NCBI GenBank assembly: GCA_005883365.1
Contig: VAXA01000015.1
Span: 1 to 17,852 of the forward strand
DNA from: Actinomycetota bacterium
GTDB lineage: Bacteria > Actinomycetota > Thermoleophilia > Gaiellales > Gaiellaceae
Direction: 5' to 3'
DNA: 17,852 nucleotides
Positions 5,948 to 13,490 of this stretch are shown here, piece by piece. The first letter of the stretch is position 1, and each line of letters begins with the position of its first letter. A model generated the notes under the pieces. The model was not told where the DNA came from and did not search any database. It saw nothing but the letters and a program-made list of their open reading frames with translations. A program made the position numbers and the translations under genes.

Positions 5948-7831
5948 CTAAACCTCTTCGAGCACGCCCTGGGGGAAGGCGACGACGAGCACCTCCGCGG
6001 GCGCCTTGCGGAGGACGTAGTCGACGGTCGGCGAGAAGAAACGCGATTGCCGGCGCCAGCGCGGCGAGGAGCCGAGCACGATGAGGTCGGCGCCCGTCTC
6101 CTCGGCGGCCTGCACGATCGCCTCGCCGATCGAGCGCGCGCGGATGGAGCGGCCCTCGACCGCGACGCCGTGGTCGGCGCCGAGGGCGGCCGCCTCGGCG
6201 AGCGATGCCGCCGCCCGCTCCTCCTGGTCGAAGAGCTCGGCGTCGAGCGGCTGGTCGAGCGGCACGCGGATCACGTTCAGTGCCACGACTCCGGCGCCGC
6301 GCTCCTGGGCCAGCTTCACCGCCGTCGCGATCATCTCCTCGCCGATCTCGCCGAGCTTCATCGGCACGAGGATCTTCGAGAACTCGGCGTGCGGCAGCTC
6401 ACCCTCGACGACGGGCTCGACGTGCTCGAGGAGGCCGGTGCCGCGGCGGCGGCGAACGAGGAGATAGACGACGCCGCCGGCAGCGAGCCAGATCGGACCG
6501 CCGTAGCGGGCGCCGATGTGCGTGGTCATCGCCGCGACGAAGATCGCCGCCGTCGCGAGGGCGCCGACGACCGCCGGCAACGGGACGTCCGCGCCTCGCA
6601 CGCGCACCGAGAGCGGCACCCGGAAGGGACGCTCGAGATCCGGCTTGCTGAAGCGGAGCTTCACGACCGCGAGCTGTGCCGCGGTGAAGGCGACGAGGAC
6701 GCCGAAGCTGAAGAGGCTCGCGAGGAAGCCGACCGGATTCGTCGCGAAGGCCGTCGAGAGCAGGAGGACGATCGAGATCGTCGCGGCCGCGATCACCGTC
6801 TCGGGGGAGTGCAGGCTGCGGCGGCTTAGCCGGCCGAAGCGACGCGGGAGCTGGCCGTGCTCCGCGAGCGAGAAGGCGAGGCGTCCGAAGCCGGAGTTCG
6901 AGGTCGCGGCGGCCGTGAGGAGGATGAGCGCACCGGTCAGGCCGACGTAGACCCGCAGCGCCCGCTCCACCCAGAAGGCGACGTGCGGGCCGAGCGCGTA
7001 GACGACTCCCATCAGCGGGGCGCGCTGCCAGGTCGTCCCGAGCTGCGTCGTCCCGTGCGGGGCCGGGAAGGCGGAGAGGGCGACGAGCCCGACCAGCACG
7101 GTGACGAGGACGACCGCTCCCATGCCGGTGAACAGGCTCCGTGGCAGGTCGCGCCCGGGCTGCCGCGTCTCCTCCGCGAGGTTCGCCACGGTTTCGAGCC
7201 CCGTGTACGCGAGCAGCGCGAGCGGGAGCGCGAATGCGAGCTCGTGCCACGACGGCTGCGTGCCGAGCGACAAGCCGCGCCCGAGCGCGCTCGGCGAGAA
7301 GAGGAAGGCGAAGCCCAGCACCACGAGCAGCAACTGCGTCACGAGGTCGAGGACCGGCACGGCGAGGCTGAACGAGTAGAGACGCGTCTGGCGGAACAGG
7401 CGGACGATCGCAATGGCCACGATCACGACGCAGCCCACGATCAGGTCGCCCGGGTGCCGGGCGATCGAGTGCACGCCGAGCGCGAGCCCCAGGTAGTGCG
7501 GGAAGAACAGCGCCGAGAGCGCGATCACGATCAGGTAGTCGAGGAAGAGCGCCCAGCCCGTGAGGAATCCCGCGAGGTCGTTGAAGGCGACGCGGACGAA
7601 GGTCGCGGCGCCGCCCGTCTCGCCGATCGTCGTCGTCCCTTCGGCGTATGACAGCGTCACGATCAGGAAGAGCACGCCGACGATACCGAGGACGGCCGGC
7701 GTCAGCCCGAGCGCGTGCAGGGCGACGATGCCGAGCGCGAAGTAGAGAGAGGACGCAACCTCGCCGTACGCGACGGAGGCGAGCGCCGGAGCGTCCAGCG
7801 CGCGTTGCAGCCGCGGCAGCTTCCTGGCCAT
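5948..7831 (-). CDS. APC-superfamily permease with C-terminal Usp-like domain (second of two)
   Basis: 627 aa. Residues 1 to about 460 are an APC-fold carrier with roughly 12 membrane segments, starting VAYGEVASSLYFALGIVALH and including the family-typical SYAEGTTTIGETGGAATFV and YTGLETVANLAEETR. From about residue 483 there is a Usp-like domain (EFSKILVPMKLGEIGEE ... ADLIVLGSSPRWRRQSRFFS ... APAEVLVVAFP). It lacks the G-2x-G-9x-G(S/T) ATP-binding pattern of ATP-binding Usp proteins. Aligning SSLYFA with SSVAYA of the KimA-like protein in this window puts E24 where KimA has its K+-binding aspartate. The substrate is unknown: amino acids, or a cation given the potassium-related neighbours. The start is ATG 7831, 21 nt after the small membrane gene; no strong ribosome site is visible. 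Confidence 0.85.
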   Translation of the reverse strand: MARKLPRLQRALDAPALASVAYGEVASSLYFALGIVALHALGLTPAVLGIVGVLFLIVTLSYAEGTTTIGETGGAATFVRVAFNDLAGFLTGWALFLDYLIVIALSALFFPHYLGLALGVHSIARHPGDLIVGCVVIVAIAIVRLFRQTRLYSFSLAVPVLDLVTQLLLVVLGFAFLFSPSALGRGLSLGTQPSWHELAFALPLALLAYTGLETVANLAEETRQPGRDLPRSLFTGMGAVVLVTVLVGLVALSAFPAPHGTTQLGTTWQRAPLMGVVYALGPHVAFWVERALRVYVGLTGALILLTAAATSNSGFGRLAFSLAEHGQLPRRFGRLSRRSLHSPETVIAAATISIVLLLSTAFATNPVGFLASLFSFGVLVAFTAAQLAVVKLRFSKPDLERPFRVPLSVRVRGADVPLPAVVGALATAAIFVAAMTTHIGARYGGPIWLAAGGVVYLLVRRRRGTGLLEHVEPVVEGELPHAEFSKILVPMKLGEIGEEMIATAVKLAQERGAGVVALNVIRVPLDQPLDAELFDQEERAAASLAEAAALGADHGVAVEGRSIRARSIGEAIVQAAEETGADLIVLGSSPRWRRQSRFFSPTVDYVLRKAPAEVLVVAFPQGVLEEV

Positions 7832-7852
7832 CGAACCGCGAGCGTAGCCCGT

Positions 7853-8026
7853 CTATCGGCGGCGCAACAGGTACAGGCGCCCAATTCCCAGCGCGACAAA
7901 CAGCGCGCCGAGGAGGTAGCCCGTCGAGCCGCCGCCTGCGGCGACCGTCTCGGCGACGAGCGCGATCCCGAGCCCGATCGCGACGAGGCCGAACACGAAG
8001 ACGGACCTCTTGTAGAGGCCGCTCAC
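7853..8026 (-). CDS. Small two-helix membrane protein (57 aa)
   Basis: Short frame starting GTG 8026, whose GTGA overlaps the TGA stop (8025-8023) of the upstream APC-Usp gene, so translation is probably coupled. The protein begins with a basic stretch (VSGLYKRS). It has one hydrophobic helix (VFVFGLVAIGLGIALVAETV), a Gly-rich turn (AAGGGSTG), a second helix (YLLGALFVALGIGRLYLL), and ends RRR. A helical hairpin with both ends in the cytoplasm is expected by the positive-inside rule. I recognise no family. It lies between two APC-Usp genes, 21 nt before the second, so an accessory subunit is possible but unproven. Confidence 0.7.
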   Translation of the reverse strand: MSGLYKRSVFVFGLVAIGLGIALVAETVAAGGGSTGYLLGALFVALGIGRLYLLRRR

Positions 8027-9924
8027 GCGGCTCGCTCGCGCGGCGTCGCGACCATGACGCGGCAGGGCGCGTGCCGGAGGACGAAGTCGACGGCGTCGCC
8101 GAAGATCTGGCGCCGTCCGCGCTGCAGCCGCACGCGCCGCGGGCCGGCCATGACGATGATCTCCGAGTTGCGCCGGATCGCCTCGTCGACGATCGCGCGG
8201 CCGATGTTGCGGGTGCGCGAGATACGGCCGATGACGCGCACGCCGTACGAGTCGCCGATCGCCCGCGCCTCGTCGAGCTGCTCGTTCGCCTCCCGCACCT
8301 CCTCCGGCAGGTCGGTGTCGAGCGGCATGTCGAGAGGAACCTCGATCGCCGTGAACGCCACGATCGACGCGCGCCGCTCGGCGGCGAGCCGGCAGGCGAA
8401 GTCCATCGCCTCGTCGGAGGCGTAGCCCGGCGCGATCGGTACGAGGATGCTGCGGAACTCGAGGGCCGCGGCGACGCCGTACTCGACCGGCGCGCGCACG
8501 GTCTCGCTCAGCGGCACGTTCAGCACCCGGCGCCGATAGACGACGTAGATGACGAAGCCGACGGCGATCCAGCCGAGCCCCGCGTACCGCGTGCTCGGGT
8601 ACTGGATCACGACGTCGAGCCACGACAGCCCCGTCCCGACGCCGCCGATCACCGCGAACAGGGGCCAGTCCACACCGCGCCAGCGGAAGTTCGGCCGCGC
8701 GCGCCACGGGATGTCCTGCCCCGCGCTCCGCCGCCGCAACTGGATCACCGAGGCATGCGCGATCGTGAACGAGAGCATCGCGCCGAACGAGTACATCGTG
8801 CCGAGGAAGTTCGTCTTGCCCGGCAGGAGAACGAGGATCGAGATGAAGCCGGCGAAGACGACGAGCGAGATCCACGGCGTCTTGAACTTCGGATGCAGCC
8901 GTCGGAAGAGGGATGGGAGCTGCCGGTAGCCGGCCATCGCGTACGTGATCCGCGACGCACCGATCACGCCGGCGTTCGTCGCGATGAAGAGGATCGTCGC
9001 CGCGAGCAGGCCGACGTAGACCTTGATCACGGAGAGGAACGCCCCGCCGATGCCGAGATGCTCGACGAGGCCGAGCACCGGATCGTTCGCAAAGCCTCCG
9101 TGCGACGGCTGCAGTCCGAGCAGGGTCTGCTGGTGGCCGCCGATCAGGTGGACGGGCAGCGCCGAGAGCGCGATCAGCGGCAGCGTGAAGTAAATGGCGA
9201 AGACCGCGATCGCGACCATCAGGATCGAGCGCGGGATGCTCCGCACCGGATCGCGCGCCTCCTCCGAGAGGTTCGAGACCGTCTCGATTCCCGTGTAGGC
9301 GATCATCCCGACCGGGATCGCAAGCAGGAAGTGGCCCCAGCTCGGCGCCGTGCCGAAGTGGACGTTCGTCGCGAGCGTGTGCGGGCTGAAGACGAGAGCG
9401 AAGCCGAGCAGGACGAGCAGCACCTGCGTGCCGAAGTCGACTGCAGCAAGGACGACGTTGATCCGGGCCGACTCCTGGATCCCGACGACGTTGAGCGCGA
9501 CGAGGACGACGATGACGACGGCGCCGCCAATGATGTCCCAGGGGTTCTGCTTCAACGGCTCCCAGAAGATCGAGAGGTAGTGCGGCACGAAGAACGCCGA
9601 GATGGCGATCGTGATCACGTAATTGAGCATCTGCGCCCAGGCGGCCCCGAACGAAACGACCTCGTTGAAGGCGTGCCGCGCGAAGCTCGAGGAGCCGCCG
9701 GCCTCCGGGAAGCTGACCGTCCCCTCCGCGTACGTCGCCGCCGTGGCCGCGAAGAAGAGGCCGGCGATGACGAAGACGACGGGCGTCAGCCCGAGCGCGA
9801 AGAAGGCAGTTACCCCGAGCGCGTAGTAGATAGACGAGCCGACGTTCCCGTAGGCGGTGGCGAAGAGGGCGTTCGCGCCGAGAACGCGCTCGAGCTCGTG
9901 CGCCTGGCGACGCCGTCGTGCCAC
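8023..9924 (-). CDS. APC-superfamily permease with C-terminal Usp-like domain (first of two)
   Basis: 633 aa from GTG 9924. Residues about 15-465 form an APC-fold carrier: FATAYGNVGSSIYYALGV, then TYAEGTVSFPEAGGSSSFAR (64-83), AISAFFVPHYL and AYTGIETVSNLSEEARDP (209-226). From about residue 490 a Usp-like domain follows (FRSILVPIAPGYASDEAMDF ... EIIVMAGPRRVRLQRG ... HAPCRVMVATP), without the glycine-rich ATP motif. Relative to the KimA-like protein, N27 falls where KimA has its K+-binding aspartate. The frame is open further upstream, but residues before 9924 are Arg/Ala-rich shadow of the preceding gene. The chosen start matches the N-terminus of the second APC-Usp protein. It overlaps the stand-alone Usp frame by 115 nt. 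Substrate unknown. Confidence 0.85.
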   Translation of the reverse strand: MARRRRQAHELERVLGANALFATAYGNVGSSIYYALGVTAFFALGLTPVVFVIAGLFFAATAATYAEGTVSFPEAGGSSSFARHAFNEVVSFGAAWAQMLNYVITIAISAFFVPHYLSIFWEPLKQNPWDIIGGAVVIVVLVALNVVGIQESARINVVLAAVDFGTQVLLVLLGFALVFSPHTLATNVHFGTAPSWGHFLLAIPVGMIAYTGIETVSNLSEEARDPVRSIPRSILMVAIAVFAIYFTLPLIALSALPVHLIGGHQQTLLGLQPSHGGFANDPVLGLVEHLGIGGAFLSVIKVYVGLLAATILFIATNAGVIGASRITYAMAGYRQLPSLFRRLHPKFKTPWISLVVFAGFISILVLLPGKTNFLGTMYSFGAMLSFTIAHASVIQLRRRSAGQDIPWRARPNFRWRGVDWPLFAVIGGVGTGLSWLDVVIQYPSTRYAGLGWIAVGFVIYVVYRRRVLNVPLSETVRAPVEYGVAAALEFRSILVPIAPGYASDEAMDFACRLAAERRASIVAFTAIEVPLDMPLDTDLPEEVREANEQLDEARAIGDSYGVRVIGRISRTRNIGRAIVDEAIRRNSEIIVMAGPRRVRLQRGRRQIFGDAVDFVLRHAPCRVMVATPRERAA

Positions 9925-10460
9925 GGCGGGACTGTAGTGCGCGCCGCGGTCGCTCCAGTGCCCGCAACCGGGCCGGTGGCGATCATCACGCGGCACGGCG
10001 CGTCGCGGACGAGCAGGAGCACCTCGCGGGAGAACGGGAGGTGGAAGCCCCGCCGTGACTCGACCGGCGCGCCGACGACGACGAGCTCCGCGCGGCGTTC
10101 CGCGGCGATGCGCGCAACGTCCTCGCCGAGGCTCCCCGGCCGCGTGCGAACGATCTCCCGCCGTACTCCGACGCCGTAGGAGGTCGCCACGGCAGCCGCC
10201 GACTCGAGCCGCTCCTTCAAGGCCGTGAGCCGGCCCTCGAAGTGCGCGTCCAGCGGCAGCTCGCGCTCGACGACGAGCGGCGCGACGAGGACGACCTGGG
10301 CACCGCGGTCGGCGGCGAGCCGGCAGGCGAGATCGAGCGCGTGCTCCGTCTCCTCCTGCTCGAGCAGCGGCACGACGATGCTGCGGTAGGCGATCGAGCC
10401 CGTCCAACGCGCGAAGCGACGCGCTCGGCGTCGGAGCATCTTGACATCGGGGCGTTTCAT
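9810..10460 (-). CDS. Universal stress protein-like, stand-alone (216 aa)
   Basis: ATG 10460 overlaps the TGA of the KimA-like gene (ATGA), so translation is coupled. A basic N-terminus (MLRRRARRFARWTG) precedes a Usp-like alpha/beta domain at about 25-163: YRSIVVPLLEQEETEHALDL, GVRREIVRTRPGSLGED, AELVVVGAPVE, then DAPCRVMIATGP. The G-2x-G-9x-G ATP motif is absent. It resembles the Usp tails of the two downstream permeases, and its basic start looks like the membrane-to-Usp linker of such fusions, so it may be a detached tail. After residue ~166 the sequence (TTVPPWHDGVARRTSSSAFS...) runs 115 nt into the next gene in another frame and looks non-native. Either the overlap is real or the stop has been lost by mutation or frameshift. 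Confidence 0.75.
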   Translation of the reverse strand: MKRPDVKMLRRRARRFARWTGSIAYRSIVVPLLEQEETEHALDLACRLAADRGAQVVLVAPLVVERELPLDAHFEGRLTALKERLESAAAVATSYGVGVRREIVRTRPGSLGEDVARIAAERRAELVVVGAPVESRRGFHLPFSREVLLLVRDAPCRVMIATGPVAGTGATAARTTVPPWHDGVARRTSSSAFSARTPSSPPPTGTSARLSTTRSG

Positions 10461-12739
10461 CGGAGCAGCTGGTACGGGACGGAGGCGAGAATCACGTTCG
10501 GCTCGACGAGCAGCAGCCGCTTCACGTAGAGGGCGCGCTGGTTGTGGAGGACCCGCGCCCAGCCGCGGAGGACGAGCTCCGGCAGGACGACGAGCACGTC
10601 GTGGCCGTCGCCGGTGAGCTCGCGGAGGTAGGCGAGGAGCGGGTCTCCGATGTCCCGGTACGGCGCCGCGAGCACCTCGAGCGGCACCCGTGCGTCCTCG
10701 GCGAGCCACTTGCGCCTCATCTCCGCCGCTTCGCTCTCGTCGAAGGCGAAGTTGACCGCGCGCGTGTCCGGCAGTCCGACGGCCTCGGCCCAGTTCAGGG
10801 CCCGCATCGAGGCGGCATTGGCGCCGGAGACGAAGATCCGGACCGCGAGCGGCCGGCCGCCCGGGCTCTCATCGACGGTCGGCACGTCCGCGACGACCAC
10901 GCCCGACTCCGTCAAGAGGCGCAGCTTGAGCGCGAACTCGAACGGATGCCGCGCCTCCTCGGCGAGCGAGCGGCGTCGGAGCTGCTCGGGGACGACGACG
11001 GTGACGAAGTCCGACTCGCCGCGCGGCAGCCGCCAGACCTGCTCGAGCACGGCGTCGACGGTGCCCCCGTCCGGGTCGAGCGTCTCGAGCAGCGGCGCGC
11101 CGCCGACCAGGTGGAACCAGCGCGGGCCGATCCCGGGGTCGCTGCCGTGGCGCGGGACGTGGATTGCGCGGAACCCGTCCGGCGCGATCGTCCGGGCGAA
11201 GGCGAGGGCACGCTCGGCCGCCGGGTCGAGCTTCTCGACGACGAGCAGGGTGCTGTTGCGGGCGCCGGGAGCCGACGCGACCGCCGCGGCTCCCGCGGTC
11301 AGCCTGCGGCCGATACGGCGGTAGTGGCGCCGCACGCCGAGCATCGCGAAGACGAGCACCGGGATCGCGACCGTCACGAGCCAGGCGCCCTCGGCGAACT
11401 TCGTCCAGACCACGATCGCCGTGACGAGGCCGGTGGCCGTCGCGCCGAGGCTGTTCACGACCGCGCGCCCGCGCCAACGGGGGCCCCGGGTGCGCAGCCA
11501 GTACCGGACCATCCCGGCCTGCGAGAGCGTGAAGGCGGTGAAGACGCCGATCACGTAGAGGTGGATGAGGCTGTTGGTGTTCGCCTTGTAGATCGCGAGC
11601 AGGGCGGCCGCGGCCCCGGCGAGCACGAGCATCCCGTTCGAGAAGACGAGCCGGTCGCCGAGGTTCGAGAATTGGCGCGGCGCGAAGCGGTCCCGCGCCA
11701 GCAGCGCCGAGAGCCGCGGGAAGCCCTGGAACGACGTGTTCGCCGCGAGGATGAGGATCAGGAGCGTCGTGGCCTGTACGGCGTAATACATGAAGCCGCC
11801 CATCGATCCGGGCTGGAACACGGCCCGGGCGATCTGCGAGACGACCGAGCCCGTCGCGCTCGGCTGCGCATGCACGTGGATCGCGAGAAACGAGACGCCG
11901 AGGAACATCACGATCGCCATGACTCCGAGCGCGCCGAGCGTCTTGGCGGCGTTCTTGCCCTGCGGTTGCCGGAAGGCGTTGACCCCATTCGCGATCGCCT
12001 CCACGCCGGTCAGGGCGGTCGATCCCGAGGAGAACGCACGGAGGAGGATGAAAACTCCGACCGCGCCGGCGCCCGCGGGCAGCGCATGCGGCACGACCGC
12101 GCGGTGCAGGTGCCCGGTCGCGTACTGGACTAGCCCGATCGCGTCGAGCGAGACGATGGCGGCGATGAAGGCGTACGTCGGGAGCGCAAACAGCAATCCC
12201 GACTCACGCACGCCGCGGAGGTTCGCGAGCACGATCACGCCGAGGCAGGCGAGCGCCAGGCTGACGCGATGCGACGAGAGCGACGGGGCGAACGACGTGA
12301 TGGCGAAGATCCCCGCGGAGATCGAGACGGCGACGGTCAGCACGTAGTCCGTGAGCAGCGCGGCGGCCGCGACGAGGCTCGGGGCCGTGCCGAGGTTCTC
12401 GCGCGCGACGATGTACGCGCCTCCGCTGGTCTCGTAGACGCGCACGGTCTGCCGGTACGAGAGGACGACGATCGCGAGCAGGCAGGCGATCCCGATCGAG
12501 ATCGGCAGAACGAGGTGCAGCGCGCCGAGCCCGGCGGCCCCGACGAGCACGACGAGCGCCTCCTCCGTTGCGTATGCCACGGACGAGAGCGGATCGGAGG
12601 CGAAGATCGGCAGCGCGAGCCACTTCGGCAGCAGCGTCTCGTGCATCTGGCCGGTGCGCATGGGCCGGCCGACGAGCACGCGTCGCAGGCGCCTCGGCTC
12701 GAGGGCCGTCTCCACGTCCGGACGCGTGACCGTGCTCAC
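10457..12739 (-). CDS. kimA: KimA-like (YdaO-type) potassium importer, APC superfamily, with cytosolic Usp-like tail
   Basis: 760 aa. It aligns by eye along its whole length with B. subtilis KimA, a high-affinity K+ (H+-coupled) importer inhibited by c-di-AMP. Shared blocks are ASDPLSSVAYATEEAL (47-62), SYRQTVRVYETSGGAYIVAR (94-113), DYVLTVAVSISAG (131-143), AFSSGSTALTGVEAI (235-249), NLGDRLVFSNG (359-369), and the end LHNQRALYVKR ... ASVPYQLLR. D49 and Y56 match the Asp and Tyr that contact K+ in KimA (D36/Y43 there, from memory); T244 matches a third ligand region. About 12 membrane segments lie between residues 38 and 470, and the tail from ~495 is the Usp-like cytosolic domain that binds c-di-AMP in KimA. 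The tail is longer than in B. subtilis (607 aa protein). The start is GTG 12739 with only weak ribosome-site match (GGGAAC). It lies 67 nt after the KdpE-like gene. Confidence 0.88.
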   Translation of the reverse strand: MSTVTRPDVETALEPRRLRRVLVGRPMRTGQMHETLLPKWLALPIFASDPLSSVAYATEEALVVLVGAAGLGALHLVLPISIGIACLLAIVVLSYRQTVRVYETSGGAYIVARENLGTAPSLVAAAALLTDYVLTVAVSISAGIFAITSFAPSLSSHRVSLALACLGVIVLANLRGVRESGLLFALPTYAFIAAIVSLDAIGLVQYATGHLHRAVVPHALPAGAGAVGVFILLRAFSSGSTALTGVEAIANGVNAFRQPQGKNAAKTLGALGVMAIVMFLGVSFLAIHVHAQPSATGSVVSQIARAVFQPGSMGGFMYYAVQATTLLILILAANTSFQGFPRLSALLARDRFAPRQFSNLGDRLVFSNGMLVLAGAAAALLAIYKANTNSLIHLYVIGVFTAFTLSQAGMVRYWLRTRGPRWRGRAVVNSLGATATGLVTAIVVWTKFAEGAWLVTVAIPVLVFAMLGVRRHYRRIGRRLTAGAAAVASAPGARNSTLLVVEKLDPAAERALAFARTIAPDGFRAIHVPRHGSDPGIGPRWFHLVGGAPLLETLDPDGGTVDAVLEQVWRLPRGESDFVTVVVPEQLRRRSLAEEARHPFEFALKLRLLTESGVVVADVPTVDESPGGRPLAVRIFVSGANAASMRALNWAEAVGLPDTRAVNFAFDESEAAEMRRKWLAEDARVPLEVLAAPYRDIGDPLLAYLRELTGDGHDVLVVLPELVLRGWARVLHNQRALYVKRLLLVEPNVILASVPYQLLR

Positions 12740-12806
12740 GTTCCCACGCTAGGTCCGCGCGACTCAGTCGGAGATCAGGATTCCGTCCGCAGGCCTCAGG
12801 AACTGC

Positions 12807-13490
12807 TCAAGACGGCGCAGCGAGCCGGTAGCCCGCGCCGGGCTCCGTGAGGATGAAGCGCGGCCGCGCGGGATCCGGCTCGAGCTTGCGCCGGAGCTGC
12901 GAGATGTAGACGTGGAGGTAGTGCGACTCGTCGCCGTAGCCCCTCCCCCACACCTCGCGCAGGAGCATCGTGTGGGTCAACAGCTTCCCGGGATTGCGCG
13001 CGAGCACGCGGAGGAGCGCGAACTCGTGCGGCGTGAGCTGGACCGGCTCGCCGCCGACCGAGACCGCGCGCTTCTCGAGATCGATCCGCAGCTCGCCGAT
13101 CTCGACGACCGGCTCGGCCGGAGCGTCGGCCCGCCGCAGCGCAGCGCGCAGACGAGCGAGCAGCTCCTCGACCCCGAACGGCTTCGTCACGTAGTCGTCG
13201 GCGCCGGCGTCGAGCGCGGCAACCTTCTCGGCCTCGTCGCCGACCACGGACAGGACGATCACCGGAGCGCTACTCCAGGTGCGCAGCTCACGGCAGACCG
13301 CGGTGCCGCTGCCGTCCGGGAGGACGAGATCGAGCACGACGGCGTCGGGCGGATTCGCGGCGAGCGCGGCGAGCGCGGCCTCGGCCGTCTCGGCAGTCTC
13401 GACCTCGTATCCCGCACCCCGGAGGCTGGCCCGCAGGGCGCGCAGGATCTGCGCCTCGTCGTCGACGACGAGGACGCGCTGGCCGCTCAC
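12807..13490 (-). CDS. kdpE: KdpE-like OmpR/PhoB-family response regulator
   Basis: 227 aa. The receiver domain has acidic pair D10/D11 (VLVVDDE), phosphorylation site D54 (VVLDLVLPDG), S81 and K103 (VTKPFG). The winged-helix domain spans about 130-225, with QLTPHEFALLRVLARNPGKL and SHYLHVYISQLRRKLEPDP, very close to E. coli KdpE (HSHYLRIYMGHLRQKLEQDP). It would bind DNA after phosphorylation by the adjacent kinase. The start is GTG 13490, which overlaps the kinase stop (GTGA); the frame is open further upstream but that part is the Arg-rich shadow of the kinase. No kdpFABC genes are in view, so the KimA-like importer 67 nt downstream is the likeliest local target. Confidence 0.9.
   Translation of the reverse strand: MSGQRVLVVDDEAQILRALRASLRGAGYEVETAETAEAALAALAANPPDAVVLDLVLPDGSGTAVCRELRTWSSAPVIVLSVVGDEAEKVAALDAGADDYVTKPFGVEELLARLRAALRRADAPAEPVVEIGELRIDLEKRAVSVGGEPVQLTPHEFALLRVLARNPGKLLTHTMLLREVWGRGYGDESHYLHVYISQLRRKLEPDPARPRFILTEPGAGYRLAAPS

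Noticed and set aside
7648..10179. Very long plus-strand open frame (over 800 codons), and similar long ones at 175-1146, 10544-12133 and 14889-16595
   Set aside because: They are Arg/Asp/Glu- or Arg/Ala-rich, without domain-like sequence, and lie exactly opposite recognised membrane proteins. High GC keeps antisense frames open.
9925..10407. N-terminal extension of the first APC-Usp protein to an upstream start
   Set aside because: The extra residues are an Arg/Ala-rich shadow of the Usp-like gene; the paralogue at 5948-7831 starts at the position matching GTG 9924.
12740..12806. Possible c-di-AMP (ydaO/kimA-type) riboswitch before the KimA-like gene
   Set aside because: The gap is only 67 nt, too short, and shows none of the conserved blocks.
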